Shown: positions 17,551 to 26,693, numbered from the stretch's first letter. The stretch is 64,000 nucleotides of DNA from Chitinophaga sancti (GCF_034424315.1 NZ_CP139972.1:620001-684000); one strand, 5' to 3'. The notes: generated by a model not told the origin, from the sequence alone. Numbers and translations are program-made.

Positions 17551-18900
17551 TTACTCATAAGTAAATGCTGCATTTACAATACTTGCCGCCACATTACTTC
17601 CTCCCTTACGCCCCTTAATAATCACATAGGGCACCTGCTTCATTGCCTGCAATTTCAACTTAGATTCCACCACATTCACAAATCCCACAGGTGCACCAAT
17701 AATCCCTGCCGGTTTAAAATCTTCATTTCCTAACTGATCACATAATTCAAACAAAGCAGTTGGTGCATTCCCTACCACAAACAGGGCCTCCGGATGTTGT
17801 GCTATTGCCAGCCGCATACCTGCCTGGCTTCTTGTCAGGCCTTCCTTTTCCGCCAGTTCCGGTACACCTTCCGCATTCAGGTAACAATGCACCTGCGACC
17901 TGTATTTCTCTAAGAAGGATTTTGTAATTCCCGATTGCACCATCGTTACATCCGTTACAATCGTTCCGCCGTTTTGCAGGTACCTTTTCCAGCGGGTAAT
18001 TGCATTATCATTGGAATGATATAAATCCTCATATTCAAAATCAGCAGTAGTATGTATGCATCTCATCACTGCCCACTTATCTGCCGGACTTAAATCCGTT
18101 CGCTGCAGCTGTGCGGCTATCTGCCTGAAGCTTTCATCCTGGATCTCCTGACCACTCTGTGGTTTTCTATCCAGGTAGCCACGGGGCGTTACTAAAAAGT
18201 TTTTGAACTGGTAAGTCTGCGAGTTCCCTACCATCACCAGCGAGAACATGTCTACAGCAGCCACAGGCAGTTCTTTCAGGGTAGTAAGCAGGATGCTTTC
18301 TTCCGGGCGCGTCACCTGCCTGATGATTGCAACCGGTGTATCAGGAGAGCGGTGTGCTAAGAAGATCTCTTTGAATCGCTCCAGTTGCCAGAACCGTTTC
18401 TTACTTCTTGGATTATATAAAGACGTGACAAAGTCACCAAAAGCTGCCGCTTTAATACGCTGTTCAATCGTGGTCCATGGGGTCATTAAGTCAGAAAGAG
18501 AGATGCAGCAGAAATCATGGCCTAATGGTGCACCCAGTTTCCCTGCAGATGCAATGAATGCACTAATGCCGGGAATGGTTTGTAAGTCAATCTCCTTTTC
18601 AGGATGCCTGCTTGCATACTGATATACCAGCGATGCCATAGCATAAATACCCGCATCACCTGAACTGATCACGACCACATGCTTGCCGGGCGCACAGCTG
18701 TCTACAGCAAGTGCCGCACGGGCTTCCTCTTCTGTCAGGTCTTTGCCAATACATGCACAGCCTGTTTTTAGCAAATGGCTGATGAACTGGAAATAATAGC
18801 TATATCCAATTACAATATCCGCATCAGCCAGCACCTGTTGTGCAATTGGCAATATATAGTCAGCGCCGCCGGGTCCAATGCCCACTACACTTAATCTCAT
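17551..18900 (-). CDS. cbiHC: CbiH-CbiC fusion: precorrin-3B C17-methyltransferase and precorrin-8X methylmutase
   Basis: A 449-residue fusion. The N-terminal 240 residues are CobJ/CbiH: LSVVGIGPGGADYI, VVISSGDAGIYAMA and VTSLYNPRSKKR. It methylates C-17 and contracts the ring. From about residue 245 it is CbiC/CobH: MRCIHTTADFEYEDLY contains the catalytic His, and TDVTMVQSGI and GAPVGFVNVVESK are conserved. CbiC moves the C-11 methyl to C-12, giving (cobalt-)cobyrinate. The two steps are not adjacent in the pathway, so this fusion probably reflects co-expression rather than channelling. Confidence 0.95.
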   Translation of the reverse strand: MRLSVVGIGPGGADYILPIAQQVLADADIVIGYSYYFQFISHLLKTGCACIGKDLTEEEARAALAVDSCAPGKHVVVISSGDAGIYAMASLVYQYASRHPEKEIDLQTIPGISAFIASAGKLGAPLGHDFCCISLSDLMTPWTTIEQRIKAAAFGDFVTSLYNPRSKKRFWQLERFKEIFLAHRSPDTPVAIIRQVTRPEESILLTTLKELPVAAVDMFSLVMVGNSQTYQFKNFLVTPRGYLDRKPQSGQEIQDESFRQIAAQLQRTDLSPADKWAVMRCIHTTADFEYEDLYHSNDNAITRWKRYLQNGGTIVTDVTMVQSGITKSFLEKYRSQVHCYLNAEGVPELAEKEGLTRSQAGMRLAIAQHPEALFVVGNAPTALFELCDQLGNEDFKPAGIIGAPVGFVNVVESKLKLQAMKQVPYVIIKGRKGGSNVAASIVNAAFTYE

Positions 18901-18942
18901 AGTCTTATTAAAATATTCAGCGAAACAGAACCTGTGTTACAC

Positions 18943-19650
18943 TCACAACTTCTTCAATATTATTAAGGAAAAATAAGGCAGCTCCCGCTCTTTAATCACC
19001 TGTATGTCCGTGGTAATAAACTGATCCGGTGTACCCAGGCGTTCGCAGTACATCATGCGCAAAGCTTTGTTGTGCATCAGTGGCAATAGTGTCTTAATCA
19101 CACTGCGTATTTTGATCAGTACCACCGTATCAAAAGTATCGAGTAAATGCTCCAGTTGGTTTGCGTGCTCCATCCTTGGCAAAATTGCAATCTTCTCATT
19201 CAGCACGCCTAATGGGAACTGATGCGCGGCTGCGCCATTCAAAAATGAAGGCACCCCTGCTATCACTTCTACCTCCAGTTTATACTGTTGTATATGTTCC
19301 ATCAGGTAGGCGAAGGTGCTGTAAAAAGAAATATCTCCCTCACTCACAAAAGCCACCTGTAACCCCATTTGGTAGTCCTCCCACATCTGCAGGAAGGTAT
19401 TGGCGTAGGTACCAGCTACCTCACTTCTGTCAGTGCTCATCTTCAGGAACATGCCCCTGAATTTACTTTCATCCAGCTGATGATATTGCAGGATGTTCAG
19501 GGAATAACTGATGGTTGTGCCATCTTCCAGTAATGAGCCTGGATAGTAAATTCTATCTACCTGTTGCAATACCTGCAAGCCCTTTAGGGTAATCAGTAAA
19601 GGATCGCCCGGGCCAAGAGATACGCCGTATATTTTACCCTGTTTTACCAT
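18943..19650 (-). CDS. cbiL: (Cobalt-)precorrin-2 C20-methyltransferase
   Basis: A 235-residue class III SAM methyltransferase. IYGVSLGPGDPLLITLKGLQVLQ at the N-terminus, VAFVSEGDISFYSTFAYL and VIAGVPSFLNGAAA are the three family blocks of CobI/CbiL. It adds the C-20 methyl group, the first step after cobalt insertion by CbiX. It lies directly downstream of cbiX, with 57 bp between, in pathway order. Confidence 0.94.
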   Translation of the reverse strand: MVKQGKIYGVSLGPGDPLLITLKGLQVLQQVDRIYYPGSLLEDGTTISYSLNILQYHQLDESKFRGMFLKMSTDRSEVAGTYANTFLQMWEDYQMGLQVAFVSEGDISFYSTFAYLMEHIQQYKLEVEVIAGVPSFLNGAAAHQFPLGVLNEKIAILPRMEHANQLEHLLDTFDTVVLIKIRSVIKTLLPLMHNKALRMMYCERLGTPDQFITTDIQVIKERELPYFSLIILKKL

Positions 19651-19707
19651 AACTCAGATCCAGATTTAAAATTTAACTGCCACCCGGTCTTCAACTATTC
19701 TTTGTCC

Positions 19708-20628
19708 TCAAATTCCCAGGATCTTTTTCATTCCCCTGACCACCTTATTCCCTTTCTCCAGCTTCTCATCTTCCTCAAACAATATCCCCTTCACAGCCAA
19801 ATGATGCCCCACCTGCTCTTTGCCGACTTCCTCCTCAAACCCAATGATCTGCGTCCTGTACTTACACAACTGGCAATTCATTTCCGGTCTTCCGATCTCT
19901 ACTTCCCTGATCCGTTCATCAATTGTCTCGAGCAATAACTCATCACACTCAAACCCCGAAGTATACAATACCTCCTTCTCTGTCTGCTCCCTATATTCTT
20001 CCAGCTGTGCATAGATCTTTTTCAATAACACCCCCGTAAACAAAAACAGGGGTACTGCAATCACCCGTTTATACGGCAACAGGTCCACCAGTGGCAAAGC
20101 CTCCTGCAATAAGGGCTTCGTTACTCCTATATAGGCCGTCGTGGCAAATCCAAATCCCATTCCTTCCCACAGCATTCTCGTCATCTTTGCCACATCCGCA
20201 TTCGCATCCGGATCAGAAGTACCTCTTCCCACTACCAGCAAACAGGCATCTGACAAATCGCCGGTACCACCTGCCTGCACAATCAGTTGCCGTGCGAGTT
20301 TCAGGATAGACGGGGTAATACCAATATGCCTGCTCAACCTGATGCTAAGCCCTTTATACTGGCTTTGCAGGGTATTCATCTCGTAAGGAATATCATTCTT
20401 CGCATGCGCACCTGCAAACAATATCGCCGGAATAGCCAGGATCTCCCTGACCCCTGCCACATACATCCGCTCTACTGCCGCTGCATATACGGGATGGGAA
20501 AACTCCAGGAACCCATAATCTACCATGTAGTCAGGATACCGCTCCCTGAGCAGCCCCACCAGCTCCTTAAATCCACGTACTCCTTCCGGGTCCCTGCTGC
20601 CATGTCCGCATATTAATATTCCTTTCAT
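19708..20628 (-). CDS. cbiX: Sirohydrochlorin cobaltochelatase, long form with Fe-S motif
   Basis: A 306-residue two-domain CbiX. The first domain starts ILICGHGSRDPEGVRGF with the metal-binding His, and has AIPAILFAGAHAKNDIP with the second His. The second domain repeats the chelatase fold in weaker form. Near the C-terminus MNCQLC gives the MxCxxC motif that binds a 4Fe-4S cluster in the long CbiX of Bacillus. The tail after it is charged rather than His-rich. CbiX inserts cobalt into sirohydrochlorin, committing the pathway to the cobalt-first route. It overlaps the upstream SDR gene by four bases. Confidence 0.93.
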   Translation of the reverse strand: MKGILICGHGSRDPEGVRGFKELVGLLRERYPDYMVDYGFLEFSHPVYAAAVERMYVAGVREILAIPAILFAGAHAKNDIPYEMNTLQSQYKGLSIRLSRHIGITPSILKLARQLIVQAGGTGDLSDACLLVVGRGTSDPDANADVAKMTRMLWEGMGFGFATTAYIGVTKPLLQEALPLVDLLPYKRVIAVPLFLFTGVLLKKIYAQLEEYREQTEKEVLYTSGFECDELLLETIDERIREVEIGRPEMNCQLCKYRTQIIGFEEEVGKEQVGHHLAVKGILFEEDEKLEKGNKVVRGMKKILGI

Positions 20629-21464
20629 AATAATGCCAGGGGATTAGGGTGTTTGAATGTATAATGCAAACGATGCTTGATCTTATCAGAATTAATGATC
20701 TTAAAGCGCAGGGGCTTGCCTTCCGCAAAAGTAGGCGGTTCCAGCCCCGCTTTCTCTGCTGCCAGGGTATAATATTCCTTCCTTGTCGGATGTTCATCTG
20801 CTGCCGCATGGAATATATCTTCCCACACCTCCTGTTCAATGAGCGCACTGATCAGCCCTAAGCAATCATCCTGGTGAATCACATTGATCGGCGCATCGCC
20901 ATTTTCCACGTCCTTTTTGCCGGCCAGGAAACGTGCCGGCATGCGGTCGTAGCCGATCAGTCCTCCTAATCTGAGTATCGTAGTGGTAAATTTCGTTTGT
21001 GAAAGCAACAGGTTCTCCGCCAGGATCAGGGCCTGCCCACTGCCCTTGGTAGGAGGCACCATGTCCTTTTCCGTAATCTCCCTGTTCAGATCAGGATATA
21101 CGGAGGTAGAGCTGATAAACAATACATGTTGCACCGGGCTGGTCTCGATTGCCTGGATCAACAGGGCAATCTGGGCAGCGTGGTAGCTGGTGATATCCGG
21201 TCTGCGGCCTGGCGGAAAGTTGATGATCAGGATGTCGCTATCCAGGAAGCCGGCCAGATCGGAGCAATCAATCTCCTGATCGGAAATCCTTAACTGGTAG
21301 GGAAGAATCCCTTTCTCAAACAGTGATCCCAGCTTTTCCTCACTGGTCACAGACCCTTTTACCCGGTACCCCTGTTGAACAAAAAGCCCGGCTAATGGTA
21401 AGCCGAGCCAGCCACAGCCTAGTACGCTGATGGATTTGTTCTTTGTATAGTCATGCTGTTCCAT
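20625..21464 (-). CDS. SDR/NAD-epimerase-like oxidoreductase in the cobalamin operon
   Basis: A 279-residue Rossmann protein of the extended SDR (YeeZ-like) group. The nucleotide loop is VLGCGWLGLPLAG (residues 14-26), and HVLFISSTSVYPDL with a later YD and K-containing helix fits the extended SDR core. Nothing in the sequence names a substrate. It is coupled at both ends: four bases with cbiX and 14 bases with the NiCoT gene. The tight packing points to a role in corrin synthesis or to co-regulation. No separate precorrin-2 dehydrogenase is seen in the window, so that activity is one untested option. Confidence 0.75.
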   Translation of the reverse strand: MEQHDYTKNKSISVLGCGWLGLPLAGLFVQQGYRVKGSVTSEEKLGSLFEKGILPYQLRISDQEIDCSDLAGFLDSDILIINFPPGRRPDITSYHAAQIALLIQAIETSPVQHVLFISSTSVYPDLNREITEKDMVPPTKGSGQALILAENLLLSQTKFTTTILRLGGLIGYDRMPARFLAGKKDVENGDAPINVIHQDDCLGLISALIEQEVWEDIFHAAADEHPTRKEYYTLAAEKAGLEPPTFAEGKPLRFKIINSDKIKHRLHYTFKHPNPLALL

Positions 21465-22251
21465 TATCTGCTTTGCTGAATTTGTGCCTCAAATATAAAT
21501 CAGCATACAATGAAATAATGATACTTATGAAAATTATTCCCACAATATTGTTCTGCGTATCGCTCAGTTCCAGGGATTCATTCCATGTACTGAGGATTTT
21601 GTAAATAGGAATGGCAAAACACATGATTGTAATCAGGACATTTAATTTGAAGCGGTGGTTTTGAATTTTCTTCTGGTCAAACGTCTTGAGTAGCTTGCTG
21701 AGTAACATAGAATCGCAGGTGCCGGTGAGGATCAGCCCGAGTGAAAATACCACTCCACCCATTATGGCGTAAAGCCATTGGTTCGATACTGCTACTGCGT
21801 AGCCAAAAGCCGCAATCTGCGAAGAGGTGTCGAAGATAAAACCGAAGATGATCCCTGTGAGGACCACGGTGAATGGGTTCAGGCTGTTTTCGAAAGATTT
21901 CGGGAGGAGTTTTTTCCGGACCCCGGTCAGTTGTACCTGGCCTTTACGCAAATAAACAAGGTTCGATATACCCATAAAGAAAAGCATCAGCGAGGCTGTC
22001 CATTCTACAACAATATCCAGCAATGGCGGGATATTAAAATTGTTCTTCAGCATACAAAGGAATAAGGCAATGAGGGTTACCATAATGCCATGTCCGAATG
22101 TAAAAAGAGTGCCTACCCATCTGCTCCAGGTCCTTTTGTTCATGTGCAGCCGGTAGGTGTAACCGTCGATCACAGTGATGTGGTCCGGATCCAGCCCATG
22201 GCGGAGGCCAAGGACGGCTAATACAATAAATCCTGATATATCGGTTCCCAT
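21451..22251 (-). CDS. NiCoT-family nickel/cobalt transporter
   Basis: A membrane protein with several hydrophobic segments and RHGLDPDH, the H-x4-D-H metal signature of HoxN/NixA permeases, in the first helix. LFTFGHGIMVT is the second conserved His block, and GFIFDTSSQIAAFG matches the later FDTxT-type motif. The ATG at 22251 gives 266 residues starting MGTDISG, just before the first helix. The open frame goes on for 26 codons upstream, but that stretch does not look conserved. Its position two genes behind the cobalamin riboswitch indicates B12-controlled cobalt uptake. Confidence 0.9.
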   Translation of the reverse strand: MGTDISGFIVLAVLGLRHGLDPDHITVIDGYTYRLHMNKRTWSRWVGTLFTFGHGIMVTLIALFLCMLKNNFNIPPLLDIVVEWTASLMLFFMGISNLVYLRKGQVQLTGVRKKLLPKSFENSLNPFTVVLTGIIFGFIFDTSSQIAAFGYAVAVSNQWLYAIMGGVVFSLGLILTGTCDSMLLSKLLKTFDQKKIQNHRFKLNVLITIMCFAIPIYKILSTWNESLELSDTQNNIVGIIFISIIISLYADLYLRHKFSKADNGTA

Positions 22252-22455
22252 TATTTTGAAATATATTCTCTGACTACTTTTAACCTGAACACTCAAACCC
22301 GAACCTGGAAGTATACGAAAATCATACACCGGGTTTATTTCCCCTCAAGCCCGAAGCATCGTGCACAGATCTGGGTTGTTATCCAAACTGCATAACATCA
22401 TATCGGTAAGCCCTGTTCTCAGAAAGACTTTGTAAATGCCACGCTAAGCTTGTGT

Positions 22456-22815
22456 TTATTCTGCTTTTGCTGCGCTAAACCTTAGCGGTTGTAGCTCCAT
22501 CGCCCCTGCTTCCGGAAAGCAGAGCTGCGATGCCAGTAATGTATTCTGTAAGAGATGCTGTGTTACAATATCACGCGCAATGTCAGGATTCACGCTACCA
22601 TACCAGGCACCCTCCGGATGAATGAACACAATAGGTCCGCTGGTACATTGCCCCATACATTTGGTGCGAACAGTATGAATTTCATCATCCATACCATGCT
22701 TGCCGAGCTGCGCCCTCAGCGCCAGGGTGTTTTCGTCTGCACCACCTTTGGCACAGGTTCCACCATTGCAAATAAAAACCATCTTCTGAACCTTGGTCAG
22801 ATCTTTAATAGCCAT
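22456..22815 (-). CDS. Thioredoxin-fold [2Fe-2S] ferredoxin
   Basis: A 119-residue small ferredoxin of the thioredoxin-like (NuoE-type) kind. FICNGGTCAKGGA provides two cysteines and TKCMGQCTSGP the other two. VFIHPEGAWYGSVNPDIARDIV is the usual continuation in these proteins. It is the first gene behind the riboswitch and so probably the head of the operon. A role as electron donor in the pathway (for example to reduce cobalt or the CbiX cluster) is inferred only from position. A 204-bp gap separates it from the NiCoT gene, in which I see no clear signal. Confidence 0.85.
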   Translation of the reverse strand: MAIKDLTKVQKMVFICNGGTCAKGGADENTLALRAQLGKHGMDDEIHTVRTKCMGQCTSGPIVFIHPEGAWYGSVNPDIARDIVTQHLLQNTLLASQLCFPEAGAMELQPLRFSAAKAE

Positions 22816-22888
22816 ACCTTTAAAACATTTAATACAGTTAATTACCCGTTAACGATTAAACAAGCAGACAGGAGAAAAGGAGGCAGGA

Positions 22889-22912
22889 GCAAACACTGCG
22901 TAAGTGGTTTGC
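22889..22912 (-). promoter_or_regulatory. Hairpin between riboswitch and ferredoxin start
   Basis: On the minus strand GCAAAC-C-ACT pairs with AGTGTTTGC around the loop TACGC, nine pairs with one bulge. A C/T-rich CCTGCCTCCTTTTCTCC follows, able to pair with a Shine-Dalgarno sequence. There is no T-run. It could be part of the riboswitch expression platform. Confidence 0.35.
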
Positions 22913-22954
22913 TATCCCCGTACTTTTTTCCCGAAAGCATTGGATAAGTTGTTA

Positions 22955-23135
22955 CAGTCTTTGGCAGGTCTTCTGACTTGTTCCACTTTTAACGCCTTCC
23001 CACTCCAACCGGAGCAGTGGCTTTGCAGATGTTAAAAGCAATTGATGGAACTTACAGCAGCGGGAACTGTTCCGGATTTACACCGGATTCCCTTTTAATT
23101 TTAGCCGCCAGAAAGGCGGATAAAAACCATAAACC
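22955..23135 (-). promoter_or_regulatory. Cobalamin riboswitch
   Basis: Read on the minus strand, the order of conserved blocks is that of the B12 element (Rfam cobalamin family): AAAAGGGAATCCGGTG near 23085, AAATCCGGAACAGTTCCCGC, ACTGTAAG-like CTGTAAGTTCC, the B12 box GCCACTG (complement of 23014-23021), GGGAAGGCG, and AAGTCAGAAGACCTGCC near 22962-22978. It lies about 140 bases before the ferredoxin gene. When B12 is bound it should shut off the operon from ferredoxin down through at least cbiX and cbiL and perhaps to pduO. Confidence 0.96.
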
Positions 23136-23140
23136 GGGGG

Positions 23141-23148
23141 TAAATGTA
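23141..23148 (-). promoter_or_regulatory. Possible -7 box for the riboswitch transcript
   Basis: TACATTTA on the minus strand is one base from the Bacteroidota -7 consensus TAnnTTTG. It sits just upstream of the riboswitch, where the start point should be. No clear -33 TTG was found. Confidence 0.35.
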
Positions 23149-23211
23149 GTAAATTAATTTAACTTCAGGTTCTTCTATTGGGGTATTGAATAATTAAATT
23201 TCGGCTAAGGA

Positions 23212-24138
23212 TTATGAATTATTGTAGTGCAACACGACAATCAAAGCCACCACCACGAACGTCACTGCGTGATTTATAAACATCACTTTTCGTAGCTCCT
23301 CATGCCTGATCTCCCGCTGCTGTTCCCCTATATAAGGCTTCTCTACTAATACACCATGATATACATTCGGTCCGCCGAAGCGGCAATTCAATATTCCCGC
23401 CAGCGCTGCCTCCGGGTAGCCAGAATTCGGACTGGCATGCTGATGCCCGAATTTTAAAATATACCGCCATCCCCGCAAACTACCCGTCACCATCACCATC
23501 AGTAAGGCGGTCAGGCGGGCCGGGATATAATTCGCCACATCATCCAGCCTGGCAGCAAAACGACCAAAGAATAAATAACGCGCATGTTTATACCCGATCA
23601 TCGAATCCAGGGTATTGATCATCTTATACAACATCATGGCCGGTACCCCACCCACAGCATAAAAACACAAGGGCGCAATGACCCCGTCACTCAGGTTCTC
23701 TGACAGGGTCTCCAATACCGCTACCCGGATCTGGTTCTCCTGGAGTTTGGAAGTATCCCTGCCTACGATCCAGGAAAGGCGTTTTCTGCCCGCTTCCAGG
23801 CCTTGATTGTATAATGTGTCATAAACAGCTTTGCCCTCCTCTAAGAGGCTCTTATTGGCTAATCCGTAAAAAACAAAGATGGTATTGAAAATGTACCTCG
23901 CCCAAACAGGTAAAATCACCTGCATGGAATAGAAAAATGCATAAACACCCAGGCAGAGTACAATTGTCATTATTGCCCCTTTTAAAAGCCGGTAAGTACC
24001 TTTATTCAGTCGTTGCTCCCCATACTCAATCATATTCCCAAACAGCCTCACCGGGTGCGGCAAGTGCCTGGGATCGCCCAACAGCAGATCCAACACATAC
24101 CCCGCCACTAAAGGAATCCATATCATCTTGCCATCCAT
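23212..24138 (-). CDS. cbiB: Adenosylcobinamide-phosphate synthase
   Basis: A 308-residue integral membrane enzyme that attaches (R)-1-amino-2-propanol phosphate to adenosylcobyrate. DLLLGDPRHLPHPVRLFGN near residue 18 is the family signature. NLSDGVIAPLCFYAVGGVPAMMLYKMINTLDSMIGYK and RLDDVANYIPARLTALL are further conserved CbiB blocks. Several hydrophobic helices are visible. The start overlaps the end of cobD by 16 bases. It is the last gene of a cobQ-cobD-cbiB unit whose end lies just before the riboswitch promoter. Confidence 0.95.
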   Translation of the reverse strand: MDGKMIWIPLVAGYVLDLLLGDPRHLPHPVRLFGNMIEYGEQRLNKGTYRLLKGAIMTIVLCLGVYAFFYSMQVILPVWARYIFNTIFVFYGLANKSLLEEGKAVYDTLYNQGLEAGRKRLSWIVGRDTSKLQENQIRVAVLETLSENLSDGVIAPLCFYAVGGVPAMMLYKMINTLDSMIGYKHARYLFFGRFAARLDDVANYIPARLTALLMVMVTGSLRGWRYILKFGHQHASPNSGYPEAALAGILNCRFGGPNVYHGVLVEKPYIGEQQREIRHEELRKVMFINHAVTFVVVALIVVLHYNNS

Positions 24139-25139
24139 GCATCAATGCCTTTGATCAATAATGCATTTTTTTCCGGCGTCTGCGTAGCCACCCTGAAATG
24201 TCTTTCACTCAGACTCTTAAAATTACCGGCATCCCTGATCAGTAACCCATGTTCCTCCAGCAGGTATGCTTTCAGCTCTGCCGCAGTGCCCCGCAGCAGT
24301 TCACACAAAAAGAAATTCGTATTCGTCTGCATCACATTCACATAGATCCTCAGGGCCGCCATCAAAGCCACGGTGTCCTGCAAGAGCTCTTCTACCCGGA
24401 ATGTCAGTGTTTCCTTATGCGCCGTTATATATAAACCTGCCTCTATCGCCAGCGCATTCACCGACCATGGCATTTTAGAAGCAGTGATGGCACTAATCGT
24501 CTCCGCATTACTTAGCATATACCCCAGTCGTAAACCAGGTATGGCATAAGTCTTCGTCAACGATTTAATAATGACCAGGTTTGGCAGCTCACCTAATGAA
24601 TCTACCAGCGAAGCCCTCGCCAGCGTAAAATCCACATATGCTTCATCAATCACAAAAGTAACGGCCGGATTATGTTGTAATAAGTTCCGCAGAAAATCTA
24701 CCGTCAATAAAGCGCCCGTAGGATTATTAGGATTGCCTAAAAATACCAGTTCCGTTTCGAAAGAACTGTCCTGCTGTAATGCAGACCATTCCAGGTAAGA
24801 CACGGAAATATCATTCACCCGACACGCATCTTCATACTCCGCAAATGCCGGAATCACAATCGTAGCCGATTGCCTTCTCCATGCATGCGCCACTAAATAG
24901 AAGGCTTCCGTTGCACCATTCGTTGCCAATACCTGCGCCGGCGTGATTGCATGCCATTGTGCCAGGGCCTCCTGCAAACTTTGTGCATTCGCCTCCGGGT
25001 AATTTTTCAATCTGAATAACTGTGTGCTCAGGTGTTGTATCAAACCAATGGAAAGTCCTTTATAATAAACATTCGAACTAAAGTCAGCAAGAATTTCCCG
25101 GGAATACAAATACCTGTCATCTCCATGACCTAATATCAT
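24123..25139 (-). CDS. cobD: Threonine-phosphate decarboxylase (class I/II aminotransferase fold)
   Basis: A 338-residue PLP enzyme that makes aminopropanol phosphate, the linker of the nucleotide loop. The N-terminus GHGDD..YSREILADFSSNV resembles CobD/CobC proteins (HGGN...DFSANINP). FLGNPNNPTGALL, FVIDEAYVDF and SLTKTYAIPGLRLGY, with the PLP-binding lysine in TKTY, follow in the normal order. It is coupled to cobQ by an ATGA overlap and to cbiB, which uses its product. Histidinol-phosphate aminotransferase is the alternative by fold, but the context decides. Confidence 0.92.
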   Translation of the reverse strand: MILGHGDDRYLYSREILADFSSNVYYKGLSIGLIQHLSTQLFRLKNYPEANAQSLQEALAQWHAITPAQVLATNGATEAFYLVAHAWRRQSATIVIPAFAEYEDACRVNDISVSYLEWSALQQDSSFETELVFLGNPNNPTGALLTVDFLRNLLQHNPAVTFVIDEAYVDFTLARASLVDSLGELPNLVIIKSLTKTYAIPGLRLGYMLSNAETISAITASKMPWSVNALAIEAGLYITAHKETLTFRVEELLQDTVALMAALRIYVNVMQTNTNFFLCELLRGTAAELKAYLLEEHGLLIRDAGNFKSLSERHFRVATQTPEKNALLIKGIDAWMAR

Positions 25140-26668
25140 TGTTCACTTTTTAATTGACTATAAATGTAGGCAATATCGATATGTTCGCGCAGATGTTGTG
25201 CCAGTTTATCGTACTGCTCATGTTTATACTTATTGTAATCAAAAGGTACTGTTGCCTTCGGTTTGAAAGGCGAGAGCAGGTCCTCCACCACTACAGGGTT
25301 ATCTAAAATTCCATGTACATAAGTACCCCAGCAGCGATCATGCAGTAAATAGCCATCTCCATGACCTTCCGACATTGTATTTAAGGGCTTACTAATAATG
25401 TCTTTTTTTTCTCCTGGTAAGCCATCTGTTCCCCAAATGGCTGCTGCCACCGCATTACTACTCTCAGTAGTTCCCATATGAATTTCATATCCTTCACAAA
25501 GCGCCTCCGTATCCTTATACCGAAAACTACACTGCTTCGTTGTCTTCTCCGCTGTCAATACAGTCGTTACCGGTAGCAAACCCAGCCCGGGCATAAAAGA
25601 GACACTTCCTTCCACACCCACAGGATCTGCTACACTATGGCCCATCATCTGGTATCCTCCACAAATGCCAATCACCGTTTTCCCTTCTTTAGCGGCAGCC
25701 ACGATTGCAGCAGCCACACCATTGTTCTTTATATCCACCAGGTCCGCAATAGTATTCTTACTACCCGGTAGTATCACAATATCTGCCTGCGAAATTTCCG
25801 AAGGGTTATTACTATAATACAAATGTACCCGCTCGTCTTTTTCCAGCACCGTAAAGTCCGTAAAATTAGACAAACGATTCAGTAAAACGACCACCACATT
25901 TACCTTGTCACTGCCTGCCTGCCTTTGCTTATGTGCCAATGCCACAGAATCTTCTTCCTCTACGTATATATCTTTCCGGTAGGGGATGATGCCTACTACC
26001 GGCACCCCACAAAGTTCTTCCAGCAATACTTTCCCGCTTTCAAACAAACGGGCATCCCCCCTGAATTTATTTACGATGATCCCCTTCAGTAAGGCCTTTT
26101 CTTCCGGAGGTAACAGCGCCACCGTTCCATACACACTGCCAAAGATGCCACCTTTATCAATATCCGCAACCAGGTACACATCCGCCCCGGCATATAATGC
26201 CATCCGCATATTCGTAATATCCCGGTGCTTCAGGTTCAGCTCACTGATGCTACCCGCACCTTCCAGTACCACCGGGTTGTATTGCGCATGCAAGCTGTCA
26301 AACGCCGCCTTTGCTGCATTAAACAATCCCTGCTTATTATTCCCCATGAAATAATCATAGGCCGACTGTGTGCCTACAGGTTTCCCCATCAACACTACCT
26401 GCGATGACTTATCATTCGTAGGCTTCAGCAATACCGGGTTCATATTCACACTGCATGGCAGCCCACATGCCTCTGCCTGCACCGCCTGCGCACGCCCTAT
26501 CTCCAGCCCGTCTGGCGTAACGAAGCTATTGAGCGACATGTTCTGCGCCTTAAAAGGTGCTGGCTGATAACCATCCTGTTTAAAGATGCGGCAGAAACCG
26601 GTATTGATAAAACTTTTCCCTACGTCTGAAGCGGTACCTACAAACATGATGGGTTTTAATTGCTGCAT
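25136..26668 (-). CDS. cobQ: Cobyric acid synthase
   Basis: A 510-residue glutamine-dependent amidase (CobQ/CbiP) that amidates side chains b, d, e and g of adenosylcobyrinate a,c-diamide. The N-terminal dethiobiotin-synthetase-like ATPase domain has FVGTASDVGKSF and QAVQAEACG. The C-terminal glutaminase domain has VIGICGGYQMMG with the nucleophile Cys and GTYVHGIL with the His. The length is usual. It is divergent from cobB across only 47 bp. Confidence 0.97.
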   Translation of the reverse strand: MQQLKPIMFVGTASDVGKSFINTGFCRIFKQDGYQPAPFKAQNMSLNSFVTPDGLEIGRAQAVQAEACGLPCSVNMNPVLLKPTNDKSSQVVLMGKPVGTQSAYDYFMGNNKQGLFNAAKAAFDSLHAQYNPVVLEGAGSISELNLKHRDITNMRMALYAGADVYLVADIDKGGIFGSVYGTVALLPPEEKALLKGIIVNKFRGDARLFESGKVLLEELCGVPVVGIIPYRKDIYVEEEDSVALAHKQRQAGSDKVNVVVVLLNRLSNFTDFTVLEKDERVHLYYSNNPSEISQADIVILPGSKNTIADLVDIKNNGVAAAIVAAAKEGKTVIGICGGYQMMGHSVADPVGVEGSVSFMPGLGLLPVTTVLTAEKTTKQCSFRYKDTEALCEGYEIHMGTTESSNAVAAAIWGTDGLPGEKKDIISKPLNTMSEGHGDGYLLHDRCWGTYVHGILDNPVVVEDLLSPFKPKATVPFDYNKYKHEQYDKLAQHLREHIDIAYIYSQLKSEQ

Positions 26669-26693
26669 AGCGTTGGGCGTATAGATAATTTTG

